From positions 1 to 48,195 of the forward strand of contig JAFYQH010000002.1 of NCBI GenBank assembly GCA_017547205.1: a stretch of DNA of 48,195 nt, written 5' to 3'. The notes below the pieces were generated by a model. The model worked only from the letters and a program-made list of their open reading frames with translations. It did no database searches and had not been told where the DNA came from. The translations under genes and the position numbers were made by a program. The stretch is from Bacteroidaceae bacterium (GTDB lineage: Bacteria > Bacteroidota > Bacteroidia > Bacteroidales > Bacteroidaceae). Shown piece after piece: positions 12,442-20,595 of this stretch; positions within the stretch are counted from its first letter, which is position 1, and every line of letters starts with the position of its first letter.

Positions 12442-13269
12442 ATGAGTAAATTAACAAAGTTAAAAATCGGAGAGTTCTCAAAGATGATGCAAGTAACAGT
12501 TAAGACTCTGCGCCACTACGAACAAAAAGGGTTGCTATTTCCCTGCGAAGTAGACGAGTGGACAGGCTATCGTTATTACAACGTCGAGCAAATGCAGCGG
12601 TTGGGCACCATTCGTGGACTCCAACGGCAAGGTTTCACGCTTGAAGAGATCAAAGAACTATTAGAGGATGGTGCGCAGATACCAAGCATTGACCAGCTGA
12701 CTCAAAAGATAGAGGAGACAGAGCGACAATTGCAACTGCTGATGGAGCGCCGTAGTCAATTGCTTAAATGGGTGGACTCTCAAAAACAGATCAAAAAAAT
12801 GGGAAAATTTAGTATTCAAGCCTTGCCCGAGATTATTGTGGCAAGCCATCGTGAAGTGATTTCTAATTACGCTGCTCTTGGACAATTGTGTGTAGAGACA
12901 ATTGGTCCCGAAATGCACCGCCTCGGATGCAAATGTACAGAGCCAGGCTATTGCTTTACCATTGAGCACAACAAAGAGTATCGCCCCACTGACATTGACA
13001 TCGAGTATTGCGAACAGGTGGAAGAAATGGGCACAGACAACGATATCATACAATTCAAGCGTTTTGCTGCTGTGCCCAAGGCGCTATGTATGAAACATAT
13101 TGGTCCTTATGAACGCTTCCACGAGTCATTCACCGAAGCTTTTGCTTATATGGAAGAGCAAGGCTACAAACTTGCTGGGCCTCTTCGTACCTCCTACATT
13201 GACGGAGTATGGAATCAGGAAGACCCAGAACAATGGTTGTCGATAATTCAGATTCCTATTGAGGCATAA
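12442..13269 (+). CDS. MerR-family regulator with GyrI-like effector-binding domain
   Basis: The 275-residue protein has a winged-helix N-terminus (KIGEFSKMMQVTVKTLRHYEQKG, about residues 5-27) and the usual YRYYNVEQMQRL. A dimerising coiled coil follows at about 75-110. A GyrI-like domain fills the rest (VPKALCMKHIGPYERFHESF and the final WLSIIQIPI). Such BmrR-type proteins sense small, often cationic or hydrophobic compounds and remodel a promoter. No transporter or enzyme target is adjacent; the gene is followed by a hairpin. The ATG at 12442 starts the conserved part; an upstream ATG at 12427 adds five residues. Base composition is lower in G+C than its neighbours, and it lies inside a split repeat, both signs of later insertion. 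Confidence 0.88.
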   Translation: MSKLTKLKIGEFSKMMQVTVKTLRHYEQKGLLFPCEVDEWTGYRYYNVEQMQRLGTIRGLQRQGFTLEEIKELLEDGAQIPSIDQLTQKIEETERQLQLLMERRSQLLKWVDSQKQIKKMGKFSIQALPEIIVASHREVISNYAALGQLCVETIGPEMHRLGCKCTEPGYCFTIEHNKEYRPTDIDIEYCEQVEEMGTDNDIIQFKRFAAVPKALCMKHIGPYERFHESFTEAFAYMEEQGYKLAGPLRTSYIDGVWNQEDPEQWLSIIQIPIEA

Positions 13270-13274
13270 ATTGA

Positions 13275-13315
13275 GTGGCGTATGTAGTGAACATTGTAGT
13301 TCGCTCATACGCCAC
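13275..13315 (+). terminator. Hairpin terminator of the MerR-type gene
   Basis: A perfect 10-bp outer stem (13275-13284 with 13306-13315) continues inward with further pairs including a G-U, six bases after the stop codon. It is followed by a T-rich stretch. Confidence 0.65.
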
Positions 13316-13425
13316 CTTAGTTTATTCACAATGCATCTCTGGAAGATGCTTGATTTCAGTGCTTTACTTTCAAAAGTTTTATATGCCTTTGCATTTGTAG
13401 TTTTTTGGCTTAATTACGATCTTCA

Positions 13426-13442
13426 TGTAGTCTTCTATGTAG
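13426..13442 (+). repeat. 17-bp direct repeat, right copy
   Basis: Identical to 12284-12300. A looser similarity (CTTTGC, then a T-run and TTGGC) extends about 45 bases upstream of both copies, so the repeats may be remnants of a longer duplication. Confidence 0.8.
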
Positions 13443-13506
13443 GATATCGCAATTTTCGTAAAACCCAATACTGAAAATCAATTAGTTAAAAATTAAAAGG
13501 CCTCTC

Positions 13507-13527
13507 CTTTTTGGGTCATCCTCTTTA
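13507..13527. repeat. Family B repeat, right part of the split copy
   Basis: Twenty of 21 bases match 41748-41768, the distal end of the intact family B copy. Together with 12090-12151 it brackets the MerR-type gene. Confidence 0.6.
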
Positions 13528-13528
13528 T

Positions 13529-15190
13529 TTATCTTGCGAACAGCTTTGAATCGACCAGTGCACCATGCCGGTCATATACCTTTATCATGTAATAACCGGG
13601 GGCAAGACCTACCGTACTTAGCCTACAACTGTAGCGGCCATTGTATATAACCCTGCCATACGTGTCGCTTACCACAACCCTATAGCCCCATCCGTGAAGT
13701 TCCGGAAGCTCTACCACGTCAACAAATGCCTGTTCTGCACCGAACGTTACGACAGCCGGCTCACTCTCGATGCCATACGCATTGACAGCTGTAACGGCGA
13801 CACTCATCACCGACCTCGTTGAACAATCCCAACGGAAAGATGTCGTGTCCACCGCCGATGACAGAAGATTCCCTATATTGTCAATATCAACAACACTGTC
13901 AAGCGCACCATACACATTGTACCTTATTGCAGGGAAGCCATCTTCAGCATCCATCCTGTCCCATTCCACTGATATGCCGTTCCTATCCCTGAGCGCCTTC
14001 AGTCCCGACGGACTGACTGGAGCATTGCCAGCCCAATCCATTGGTGGCACAAGTGCCGGAGCAGCATACACCCTACTATAGACAGGAGCACCCAAAGCAA
14101 GCAGCTGCTCGACCCTGAACATCGCAGTTCCCGCCGTACCGGCACTCCTCGAAGTGTTCAGTTGGCGCTCTATCTCAATCTGAGGCCACCCGCCGTACTG
14201 TTTCATCAGACGATAGATTCCTATTCCTGGGACTATATGACGGCCGCAGGAATTCTCCTGCCAATCGAGCACGAATGGATAGAAATTGTTGCCGTCGAAA
14301 TATATCATTGGGAATAGCGCATCCATAATACCATCGCGCACCCACGCCTGCGCATCCTGATATACAGCATTATAGGCATCCCATCCCAATGACCTGTAGC
14401 GTGCCAGGTTATTGTACTTGCCGAGAGGTGCACAACTGACACGTACCCAGGGCTTGAGTTCCTTGACACACCGGTAAAGAGCCGAGGCAATTGCCGTTAT
14501 GTTGTCACGGCGCCAGGCCGCAAGAGTGCGTCCCTTGCCATACTTGCGGTGCAATACCGCATCGGGATACCCATTAGTGCGGTCGGGATAACGTATGTAG
14601 TCGAAATGTACACCGTCAACATCGTAGCCAGAAACAATCTCCCTGACGAGATTCACAAGATAGGGGGCCACTGCCGGATTACCCGGCTCCATGAACCATT
14701 CACCTTTGTAATGGGTACAGAGTTCCTTGCTTTTACGGGAGAGGGCCAGTTTCCCCTGGCGGCGTATATGTTCGTCCTTACCCAACGGCATGGTAACTAT
14801 CCACGCATGGAGCTGCATTCCCCGCTTGTGGCACTCCTCAATAGCAAAAGCCAGAGGATCGTAGCCTGGAGATCTGCCCTCCACTCCTGTAAGCACATGC
14901 GAGAAAGGCTCTATCAATGAAGGATATATGACATCGCCACGCACACGTGTCTGCAGCATAACCGTATTCACATTGAGATCCTTCAACGAGTCGAGCAGAA
15001 CAATAAGTTCTTTCTTTTGTTTTGGAATATCGGACGAGGACTTTACCATCGTATTTGGCCAGTCAAGATTCTCGACCGTAGTAAGCCACACTGCACGATA
15101 TTCATATTTAGGCGTATTGCATAGCTGTGCGTATAACGGCACAGCGCACAACAGCATCATTGACAGGAATATGTAAAATTCTTTTTTCAT
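13529..15190 (-). CDS. Exported GHL10 (DUF187) glycosidase with T9SS-like C-terminal tail
   Basis: This 553-residue protein starts with a signal peptide ending AVPLYAQ. The GHL10 barrel (about 28-340) shows EYRAVWLTTVENLDWP, NTVMLQTRVRGDVIYPS, VDGVHFDYIRYPDR and MDALFPMIYFDGNNFYPF, which are family hallmarks. The E. coli relative DigH/YddW cleaves denuded peptidoglycan glycan, so a wall role is plausible here. A fibronectin-like part (about 380-470) follows. The end, with GLAPGYYMIKVYDRHG and DSKLFAR, resembles the type A sorting domain recognised by the type IX secretion system. It is transcribed alone; the upstream gene diverges. Confidence 0.85.
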   Translation of the reverse strand: MKKEFYIFLSMMLLCAVPLYAQLCNTPKYEYRAVWLTTVENLDWPNTMVKSSSDIPKQKKELIVLLDSLKDLNVNTVMLQTRVRGDVIYPSLIEPFSHVLTGVEGRSPGYDPLAFAIEECHKRGMQLHAWIVTMPLGKDEHIRRQGKLALSRKSKELCTHYKGEWFMEPGNPAVAPYLVNLVREIVSGYDVDGVHFDYIRYPDRTNGYPDAVLHRKYGKGRTLAAWRRDNITAIASALYRCVKELKPWVRVSCAPLGKYNNLARYRSLGWDAYNAVYQDAQAWVRDGIMDALFPMIYFDGNNFYPFVLDWQENSCGRHIVPGIGIYRLMKQYGGWPQIEIERQLNTSRSAGTAGTAMFRVEQLLALGAPVYSRVYAAPALVPPMDWAGNAPVSPSGLKALRDRNGISVEWDRMDAEDGFPAIRYNVYGALDSVVDIDNIGNLLSSAVDTTSFRWDCSTRSVMSVAVTAVNAYGIESEPAVVTFGAEQAFVDVVELPELHGWGYRVVVSDTYGRVIYNGRYSCRLSTVGLAPGYYMIKVYDRHGALVDSKLFAR

Positions 15191-15205
15191 GTCTAAAAAT
15201 AATTA

Positions 15206-15213
15206 CAAATGTA
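15206..15213 (-). promoter_or_regulatory. Probable -7 element of the GHL10 gene
   Basis: On the minus strand this reads TACATTTG, matching TAnnTTTG, 16 bases from the start codon. No -33 match was found. Confidence 0.5.
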
Positions 15214-15256
15214 CTTATTTTCATGCGTTTTTATAAAGACGTTCCCAAATATTTTG

Positions 15257-15264
15257 TATTTTTG
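15257..15264 (+). promoter_or_regulatory. Probable -7 element of nifJ
   Basis: TATTTTTG matches TAnnTTTG and would give a leader of about 90 bases. A T-run lies upstream but is not at the usual -33 spacing. Confidence 0.45.
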
Positions 15265-15362
15265 TATGATTTCGACCCGGCATTACATGATACCGGTCTT
15301 AATCACAGAAAACCATTTGTTCTAAAATAACGATAATACAAATTCATAAAATCATTTGCATT

Positions 15363-18300
15363 ATGACAAAAGCAAAAAAATTTATCACTTGTGACGGAAA
15401 CCAGGCAGCAGCGCACATTGCCTACATGTTTTCCGAGGTAGCAGCCATCTACCCTATCACACCATCTTCGACAATGGCAGAGTACGTTGACGAATGGGCA
15501 GCACAAGGCCGTAAGAACCTCTTCGGCGAGACAGTGTCGGTGCAGGAGATGCAGTCAGAGGGCGGTGCAGTCGGCGCACTTCACGGCTCATTGCAGGCAG
15601 GAGCCCTGACAAACACCTTCACCGCATCGCAGGGTCTTTTGCTTATGATTCCCAACATGTACAAGATTGCCGGTGAGAAACTGCCTACCGTATTCCACGT
15701 TTCGGCACGTTCGCTGGCCGGAAACTCACTCAGTATTTTCGGCGACCACATGGACGTCATGGCTTGCCGCCAGACAGGTTTCGCAATGCTCTGCGAAGGT
15801 TCGGTACAGGAGGTAATGGACCTTGCAGCAGTGGCACACCTCTCTACACTGAAGAGCCGCATTCCGTTCTTGAACTTCTTTGACGGATTCCGCACATCAC
15901 ATGAAATACAGAAAATCGAACTAATAGAGCAGGAGGAGATAGCTCCGCTTGTTGACTGGGACAGCATACAGGCGTTCCGTGACAGGGCGTTGAGCCCAAG
16001 CTCACCTGTTGTACGCGGTACAGCGGAGAATCCCGAGACATTCTTCACACACAAGGAGAGCGAGAATCCCTTCTACAACGCGGTTCCCGACATCGTTGCC
16101 GACTACATGAAGGAGATTTCTGCCATAACAGGCCGTAACTACGCCCCGTTCACATACTACGGTGCTGAGGATGCCGACCGCGTAATAATCGTGATGGGTT
16201 CGGCAACCGAAGCTGTAAAGGAGGCTATCGACTACATGAGCGCAAGAGGCGAAAAAGTCGGCCTCGTGAGCGTACACCTCTACCGTCCGTTCTCGGTGAA
16301 GTACCTTGCAGCCGTTATGCCAAAGACAGTGAAGCGCATTGCAGTCCTCGACCGCACCAAGGAGCCCGGCAGCCATGGCGAGCCGCTCTACCTCGATGTC
16401 ATGGAGGCATTCAACAGCACACCTGAGCTGAAGGAGATAAACCCTGTAATCGTCGGTGGCCGCTTCGGCTTGAGCTCGAACGATACCACTCCGTCCATCA
16501 TCATGGGCGTATACGAGAACCTCGCCCTGCCCGAGCCGAAGAACCACTTCACTATAGGTATTATCGATGACGTAACCTTCCTTTCATTGCCAAAGAAGGA
16601 GGAGATTGCAGTTGTCGACGGCATGTTCGAGGCGAAGTTCTATGGTCTTGGTGCCGACGGTACCGTAGGTGCCAACAAGAACTCTGTAAAGATCATCGGT
16701 GACAACACAAAGAAGCACTGCCAGGCATACTTCTCATACGACTCGAAGAAGTCGGGCGGTTTCACATGCTCACACCTGCGTTTCGGTGACAAGCCAATAC
16801 GCAGCACATATCTTGTGAACACCCCGAACTTCGTAGCCTGCCACGTACAGGCATACCTTCGCATGTATGATGTGACACGCGGCCTTCAGAAGGGCGGAAC
16901 ATTCCTGCTTAATACAGTATGGGAAGGCGATGAACTTGCAAAGAACCTGCCCAACAACATAAAGAAGTATTTTGCCGACAACAACATCACAGTCTACTAC
17001 ATCAACGCAACTAAGATTGCTCAGGAAATTGGCCTAGGCAACCGCACCAACACCATTCTGCAGAGTGCATTCTTCCGCATCACACAGGTCATCCCTGTTG
17101 ACCTTGCAGTAGAGCAGATGAAGAAATTCATCGTGAAGTCATACGGCAAGAAGGGCCAGGATATTGTCGACAAGAACAATGCTGCTGTTGACCGCGGTGG
17201 CGAATACCGCCAGATGGCAATCGACCCCAACTGGTCGAAGCTGCCGGCTGATGTCGAGGAGAAGAAGAACGAACCCGAGTTCATTACAAAAATAGTACGC
17301 ACCATCAACGCACAGAAGGGTGCCGACCTCCCAGTTTCAGCATTCAAGGGACTCGAGGACGGTACATGGCCTGTAGGAACATCGGCATACGAGAAGCGAG
17401 GTGTAAGCGCATTCGTTCCCACATGGAACGCCGAGAACTGTATACAGTGTAACCGATGTGCATTCGTCTGCCCCCACGCTGCAATACGTCCGTTTGTAAT
17501 GGACGAGAAGGAGGCTGCCGGAATCAACGCCGACAAAATCGAGATGAAGGCACCTCTTGCCATGAAGGGCATGCAGTTCCGCATTCAGGTAAGCGTTCTC
17601 GACTGTCTTGGCTGCGGTAACTGTGCCGACATATGCCCGGGCCACCCGAAGACAGGAAAGGCACTCACCATGGTTCCACTGGAGCAGGAGAGACACGAAG
17701 CTGCAAACTGGGACTACTGCGTGGAGAATGTAAAGAGCAAGCAGTCACTTGTAGACGTGAAGAGCAACCCGAAGAATTCACAGTTCGCTACCCCGCTCTT
17801 CGAATTCTCCGGTGCATGTTCCGGCTGTGGAGAGACACCATATGTCAAGTTGCTCACGCAGTTGTTCGGTGAGCGTGAGGTTGTCGCGAACGCGACAGGA
17901 TGTTCGTCAATATACACCGCATCAGTACCATCAACGCCATATACTACCAACGAGAAGGGCGAGGGCCCGGCATGGGGCAACTCATTGTTCGAGGACTTCT
18001 GTGAGTTCGGTTTGGGTATGAAGCTTGCCGAGAAGAAGATGCGCGAGCGTCTTGAGAGGTTGCTTGCCGAGATACAGACATACCGCAGCTGCCCCGAGGA
18101 GATGAAGGAACTTGCACAGAAGTGGATAGACAACAAGGAGAATGCTGATGTGACAAAGGAGATTACTCCTGCTATAATCAAGGCGTGCGAGGAATTCGAG
18201 AGCGACACCAGCGAACAGATTCTTGCAATCAAGCAGTACCTCGTGAAACGTTCACAGTGGATAATCGGTGGTGACGGTGCATCATACGACATTGGTTACG

Positions 18301-18926
18301 GAGGTCTCGACCATGTAATAGCATCGGGTGAGGACATTAACATCCTTGTCCTCGATACCGAGGTATACTCAAATACGGGTGGACAGTCATCAAAGGCAAC
18401 CCCGCTTGGTGCCATTGCGAAGTTTGCCGCAGCCGGTAAGCGCATACGCAAGAAAGACCTTGGTATGATTGCGACAACATACGGTTACGTATACGTTGCC
18501 CAAATAGCAATGGGCGCAAGCTACGACCAGTGTCTGAAGGCTATTCGCGAGGCCGAAGCTTATCCAGGACCGTCACTTGTAATTGCATACGCTCCATGTA
18601 TCAACCACGGCATCAAGAAGGGCATGGGCAAGGCTCAGGCCGAGCAACAGGCTGCCGTAGAGTGCGGATACTGGCACTTGTGGCGTTACAATCCGACACT
18701 TGAAGAGGAGGGCAAGAACCCGTTCACTCTCGACAGCAAGGAGCCACAGTGGGAGAAGTTCCAGGAGTTCCTGCAGGGCGAGGTGCGCTACGCATCACTG
18801 GCAAAGCAGTTCCCGTCCGAGGCACACGAGCTATTCGCAGCAGCTGAAGGCATGGCGAAAAAGCGCTATGCAAGCTACCAGCGCATGGCTAAGCTCGACT
18901 GGAGCACTGAGGAGACCGCAGAATAA
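15363..18926 (+). CDS. nifJ: Pyruvate:ferredoxin (flavodoxin) oxidoreductase, single chain
   Basis: This 1187-residue cytoplasmic enzyme converts pyruvate and CoA to acetyl-CoA, CO2 and reduced ferredoxin, the central step of anaerobic fermentation. The fused domain order is visible: N-terminal domain with IYPITPSSTMAEYVDEWA, gamma-type domain from about 415, a two-cluster ferredoxin domain with CIQCNRCAFVCPHAA (about 693) and CLGCGNCADICPGHP (about 747), and the thiamine-diphosphate domain with CSGCGETPYVKLL (about 819) and GGDGASYDIGYGGLDHV. All cysteine clusters are complete. Length is typical. It stands alone between its own promoter and a terminator. Confidence 0.97.
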   Translation: MTKAKKFITCDGNQAAAHIAYMFSEVAAIYPITPSSTMAEYVDEWAAQGRKNLFGETVSVQEMQSEGGAVGALHGSLQAGALTNTFTASQGLLLMIPNMYKIAGEKLPTVFHVSARSLAGNSLSIFGDHMDVMACRQTGFAMLCEGSVQEVMDLAAVAHLSTLKSRIPFLNFFDGFRTSHEIQKIELIEQEEIAPLVDWDSIQAFRDRALSPSSPVVRGTAENPETFFTHKESENPFYNAVPDIVADYMKEISAITGRNYAPFTYYGAEDADRVIIVMGSATEAVKEAIDYMSARGEKVGLVSVHLYRPFSVKYLAAVMPKTVKRIAVLDRTKEPGSHGEPLYLDVMEAFNSTPELKEINPVIVGGRFGLSSNDTTPSIIMGVYENLALPEPKNHFTIGIIDDVTFLSLPKKEEIAVVDGMFEAKFYGLGADGTVGANKNSVKIIGDNTKKHCQAYFSYDSKKSGGFTCSHLRFGDKPIRSTYLVNTPNFVACHVQAYLRMYDVTRGLQKGGTFLLNTVWEGDELAKNLPNNIKKYFADNNITVYYINATKIAQEIGLGNRTNTILQSAFFRITQVIPVDLAVEQMKKFIVKSYGKKGQDIVDKNNAAVDRGGEYRQMAIDPNWSKLPADVEEKKNEPEFITKIVRTINAQKGADLPVSAFKGLEDGTWPVGTSAYEKRGVSAFVPTWNAENCIQCNRCAFVCPHAAIRPFVMDEKEAAGINADKIEMKAPLAMKGMQFRIQVSVLDCLGCGNCADICPGHPKTGKALTMVPLEQERHEAANWDYCVENVKSKQSLVDVKSNPKNSQFATPLFEFSGACSGCGETPYVKLLTQLFGEREVVANATGCSSIYTASVPSTPYTTNEKGEGPAWGNSLFEDFCEFGLGMKLAEKKMRERLERLLAEIQTYRSCPEEMKELAQKWIDNKENADVTKEITPAIIKACEEFESDTSEQILAIKQYLVKRSQWIIGGDGASYDIGYGGLDHVIASGEDINILVLDTEVYSNTGGQSSKATPLGAIAKFAAAGKRIRKKDLGMIATTYGYVYVAQIAMGASYDQCLKAIREAEAYPGPSLVIAYAPCINHGIKKGMGKAQAEQQAAVECGYWHLWRYNPTLEEEGKNPFTLDSKEPQWEKFQEFLQGEVRYASLAKQFPSEAHELFAAAEGMAKKRYASYQRMAKLDWSTEETAE

Positions 18927-18948
18927 GCATTTGCCTAACATTTGAACA

Positions 18949-18984
18949 GGAGCGGGAGCATCGACGGATGTTCCCGTTCTTTAT
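18949..18984 (+). terminator. Terminator of nifJ
   Basis: A 14-bp stem with three G-U pairs (18949-18962 with 18967-18980) and a 4-base loop is followed by TTTATT. Confidence 0.75.
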
Positions 18985-19008
18985 TCATGATGAACCAACA
19001 AGGTATAT

Positions 19009-19059
19009 ATATTGTTATCCATACACTGATTACAAACCTTTAAAAACGGATAACAATGT
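19009..19059 (+). promoter_or_regulatory. Inverted repeat covering the start codon of the GadC-like gene
   Basis: Bases 19009-19020 can pair with 19048-19059 over 12 positions, ten of them consecutive perfect pairs plus one G-U and one A-U. The 3' arm includes the ATG at 19056. If it forms in the mRNA it would hide the start codon. No effector is known. Confidence 0.45.
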
Positions 19060-20507
19060 CAACATTAACAAAAAGCGTAAGACTTGGCGTAGCAACACTC
19101 GCCATAATGAACGTAACAGCAGTGGTATCATTGCGAGGACTGCCTGCAGAGGCTGAATACGGAATAAGTTCGGCTTTCTACTACCTCTTTGCCGCATTGG
19201 TATTTCTTATTCCAACATCTTTTGTTGCGGCAGAACTTGCCGCAATGTTTCAGGACAAGCAGGGCGGCGTATTCCGCTGGGTAGGAGAGGCGTTCGGAAA
19301 GAAGACTGGTTTCGTAGCCATATGGCTACAGTGGGTAGAGAGTACCATATGGTACCCGACAGTACTAACCTTCGGTGCCGTATCACTGGCCTTCATAGGC
19401 ATGAATAGCACAAGCGACATGTCACTCGCATCGAACAAGCTCTACACCCTTGTAATTGTACTTGCCATATACTGGGGCGCTACATACATCTCGCTCAAGG
19501 GTATGGGCTGGGTAAGCAAGGTTGCGAAGATAGGAGGCCTCATCGGCACCATAATACCTGCAGCCCTGCTGGTAGTGCTCGCCATAATATACCTTATAGG
19601 CGGCGGTAAGTCTCAGATGGATTTCGGCGGCAGCTTCTTCCCCGACATAACAAAGCTCGACAACCTTGTTCTCGCATCGGGCATATTCCTTTTCTATGCA
19701 GGAATGGAGATGACCGGCATACACGTTAAGGAAATGGAGAATCCAAGCCGCAACTACCCGCGTGCCGTATTTCTGGGAGCCATAATAACCGTGCTCATAT
19801 TCGTGCTGGGAACATTCGCATTGGGTATAATAATTCCGCAGAAGGACATAAACCTGACACAGAGCCTTCTTGTAGGATTTGACAATTACTTTAAGTTTGT
19901 AGGCATGTCATGGCTATCCCCGATAATAGCCATAGCCCTTGCATTCGGCGTGCTCGCGGGCGTTCTCACCTGGGTGTCGGGTCCATCAAAGGGTATCTTC
20001 GCCGTGGGAAAGGCCGGTTACCTGCCACCGTTCATGCAGAAGAGTAACAGCATCGGCGTACAGAAGAACATTCTCATGATACAGGGCGGAATAGTAACAC
20101 TGCTGAGCCTGCTTTTTGTCGTAATGCCATCGGTACAGAGCTTCTACCAGATTCTCTCACAGTTGACCGTGTTGCTGTATCTTATAATGTACCTGCTCAT
20201 GTTCGCGGCAGCGATATACCTGCGCTACAACATGAAGGACGCGCCGCGCCCGTTCCGACTGGGCAAAAGCGGCAACGGAGTGATGTGGATTGTGGCAGGA
20301 GTGGGATTCCTTGGCAGCCTGCTGGCATTCGTACTCAGTTTCATCCCCCCGGCACAGATTGCAGTAGGCAGCAATGCCGTATGGTATGCAGTGCTATTCA
20401 TTGGCTGTATTGTGGTAGTCGGTGCACCTTTTATAATATATGCCATGCGCAAGCCTCATTGGGTCGACAAAGAGTCCACATTCGAACCGTTCCATTTCGA
20501 GAAATAA
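19056..20507 (+). CDS. GadC-like glutamate/GABA antiporter (APC family)
   Basis: The 483-residue inner-membrane protein has about twelve hydrophobic helices. It follows the GadC pattern closely: FVAAELAAMFQDKQGGVFRWV, FFPDITKLDNLV, AGMEMTGIHVKEMENPSRNYPRA and GVLTWVSGPSKGIF. GadC exchanges external glutamate for internal GABA in acid resistance. No glutamate decarboxylase or glutaminase gene is adjacent, so the substrate is uncertain and another amino acid exchange is possible. The start codon lies inside a potential hairpin. A strong terminator follows the stop. Confidence 0.85.
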   Translation: MSTLTKSVRLGVATLAIMNVTAVVSLRGLPAEAEYGISSAFYYLFAALVFLIPTSFVAAELAAMFQDKQGGVFRWVGEAFGKKTGFVAIWLQWVESTIWYPTVLTFGAVSLAFIGMNSTSDMSLASNKLYTLVIVLAIYWGATYISLKGMGWVSKVAKIGGLIGTIIPAALLVVLAIIYLIGGGKSQMDFGGSFFPDITKLDNLVLASGIFLFYAGMEMTGIHVKEMENPSRNYPRAVFLGAIITVLIFVLGTFALGIIIPQKDINLTQSLLVGFDNYFKFVGMSWLSPIIAIALAFGVLAGVLTWVSGPSKGIFAVGKAGYLPPFMQKSNSIGVQKNILMIQGGIVTLLSLLFVVMPSVQSFYQILSQLTVLLYLIMYLLMFAAAIYLRYNMKDAPRPFRLGKSGNGVMWIVAGVGFLGSLLAFVLSFIPPAQIAVGSNAVWYAVLFIGCIVVVGAPFIIYAMRKPHWVDKESTFEPFHFEK

Positions 20508-20521
20508 AAGCAATGAAGATG

Positions 20522-20568
20522 AAAATATGCAGTGCCTGGATAGAATTTCCGGCACTGCATATTTTTTA
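20522..20568 (+). terminator. Terminator of the GadC-like gene
   Basis: A perfect 15-bp stem (20522-20536 with 20551-20565) with a 14-base loop ends in a run of Ts. It separates the antiporter gene from the mannosidase gene. Confidence 0.85.
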
Positions 20569-20569
20569 C

Positions 20570-20577
20570 TATATTCG
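20570..20577 (+). promoter_or_regulatory. Possible -7 element of the GH92 gene
   Basis: TATATTCG, a TTCG variant of the -7 element, lies 19 bases before the GH92 ATG and directly behind the preceding terminator. Confidence 0.4.
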
Positions 20578-20595
20578 CGGACAAACAGTATTGCC

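Noticed and set aside
12284-13442. Integrated element with the 17-bp repeats as attachment sites
   Set aside because: No integrase, recombinase or transposase lies between them, and 1.1 kb with one regulator gene is too small to call an integrative element.
17021-18292. Long antisense frames within nifJ
   Set aside because: They shadow the cysteine-cluster and thiamine domains of NifJ and have no recognisable protein features.
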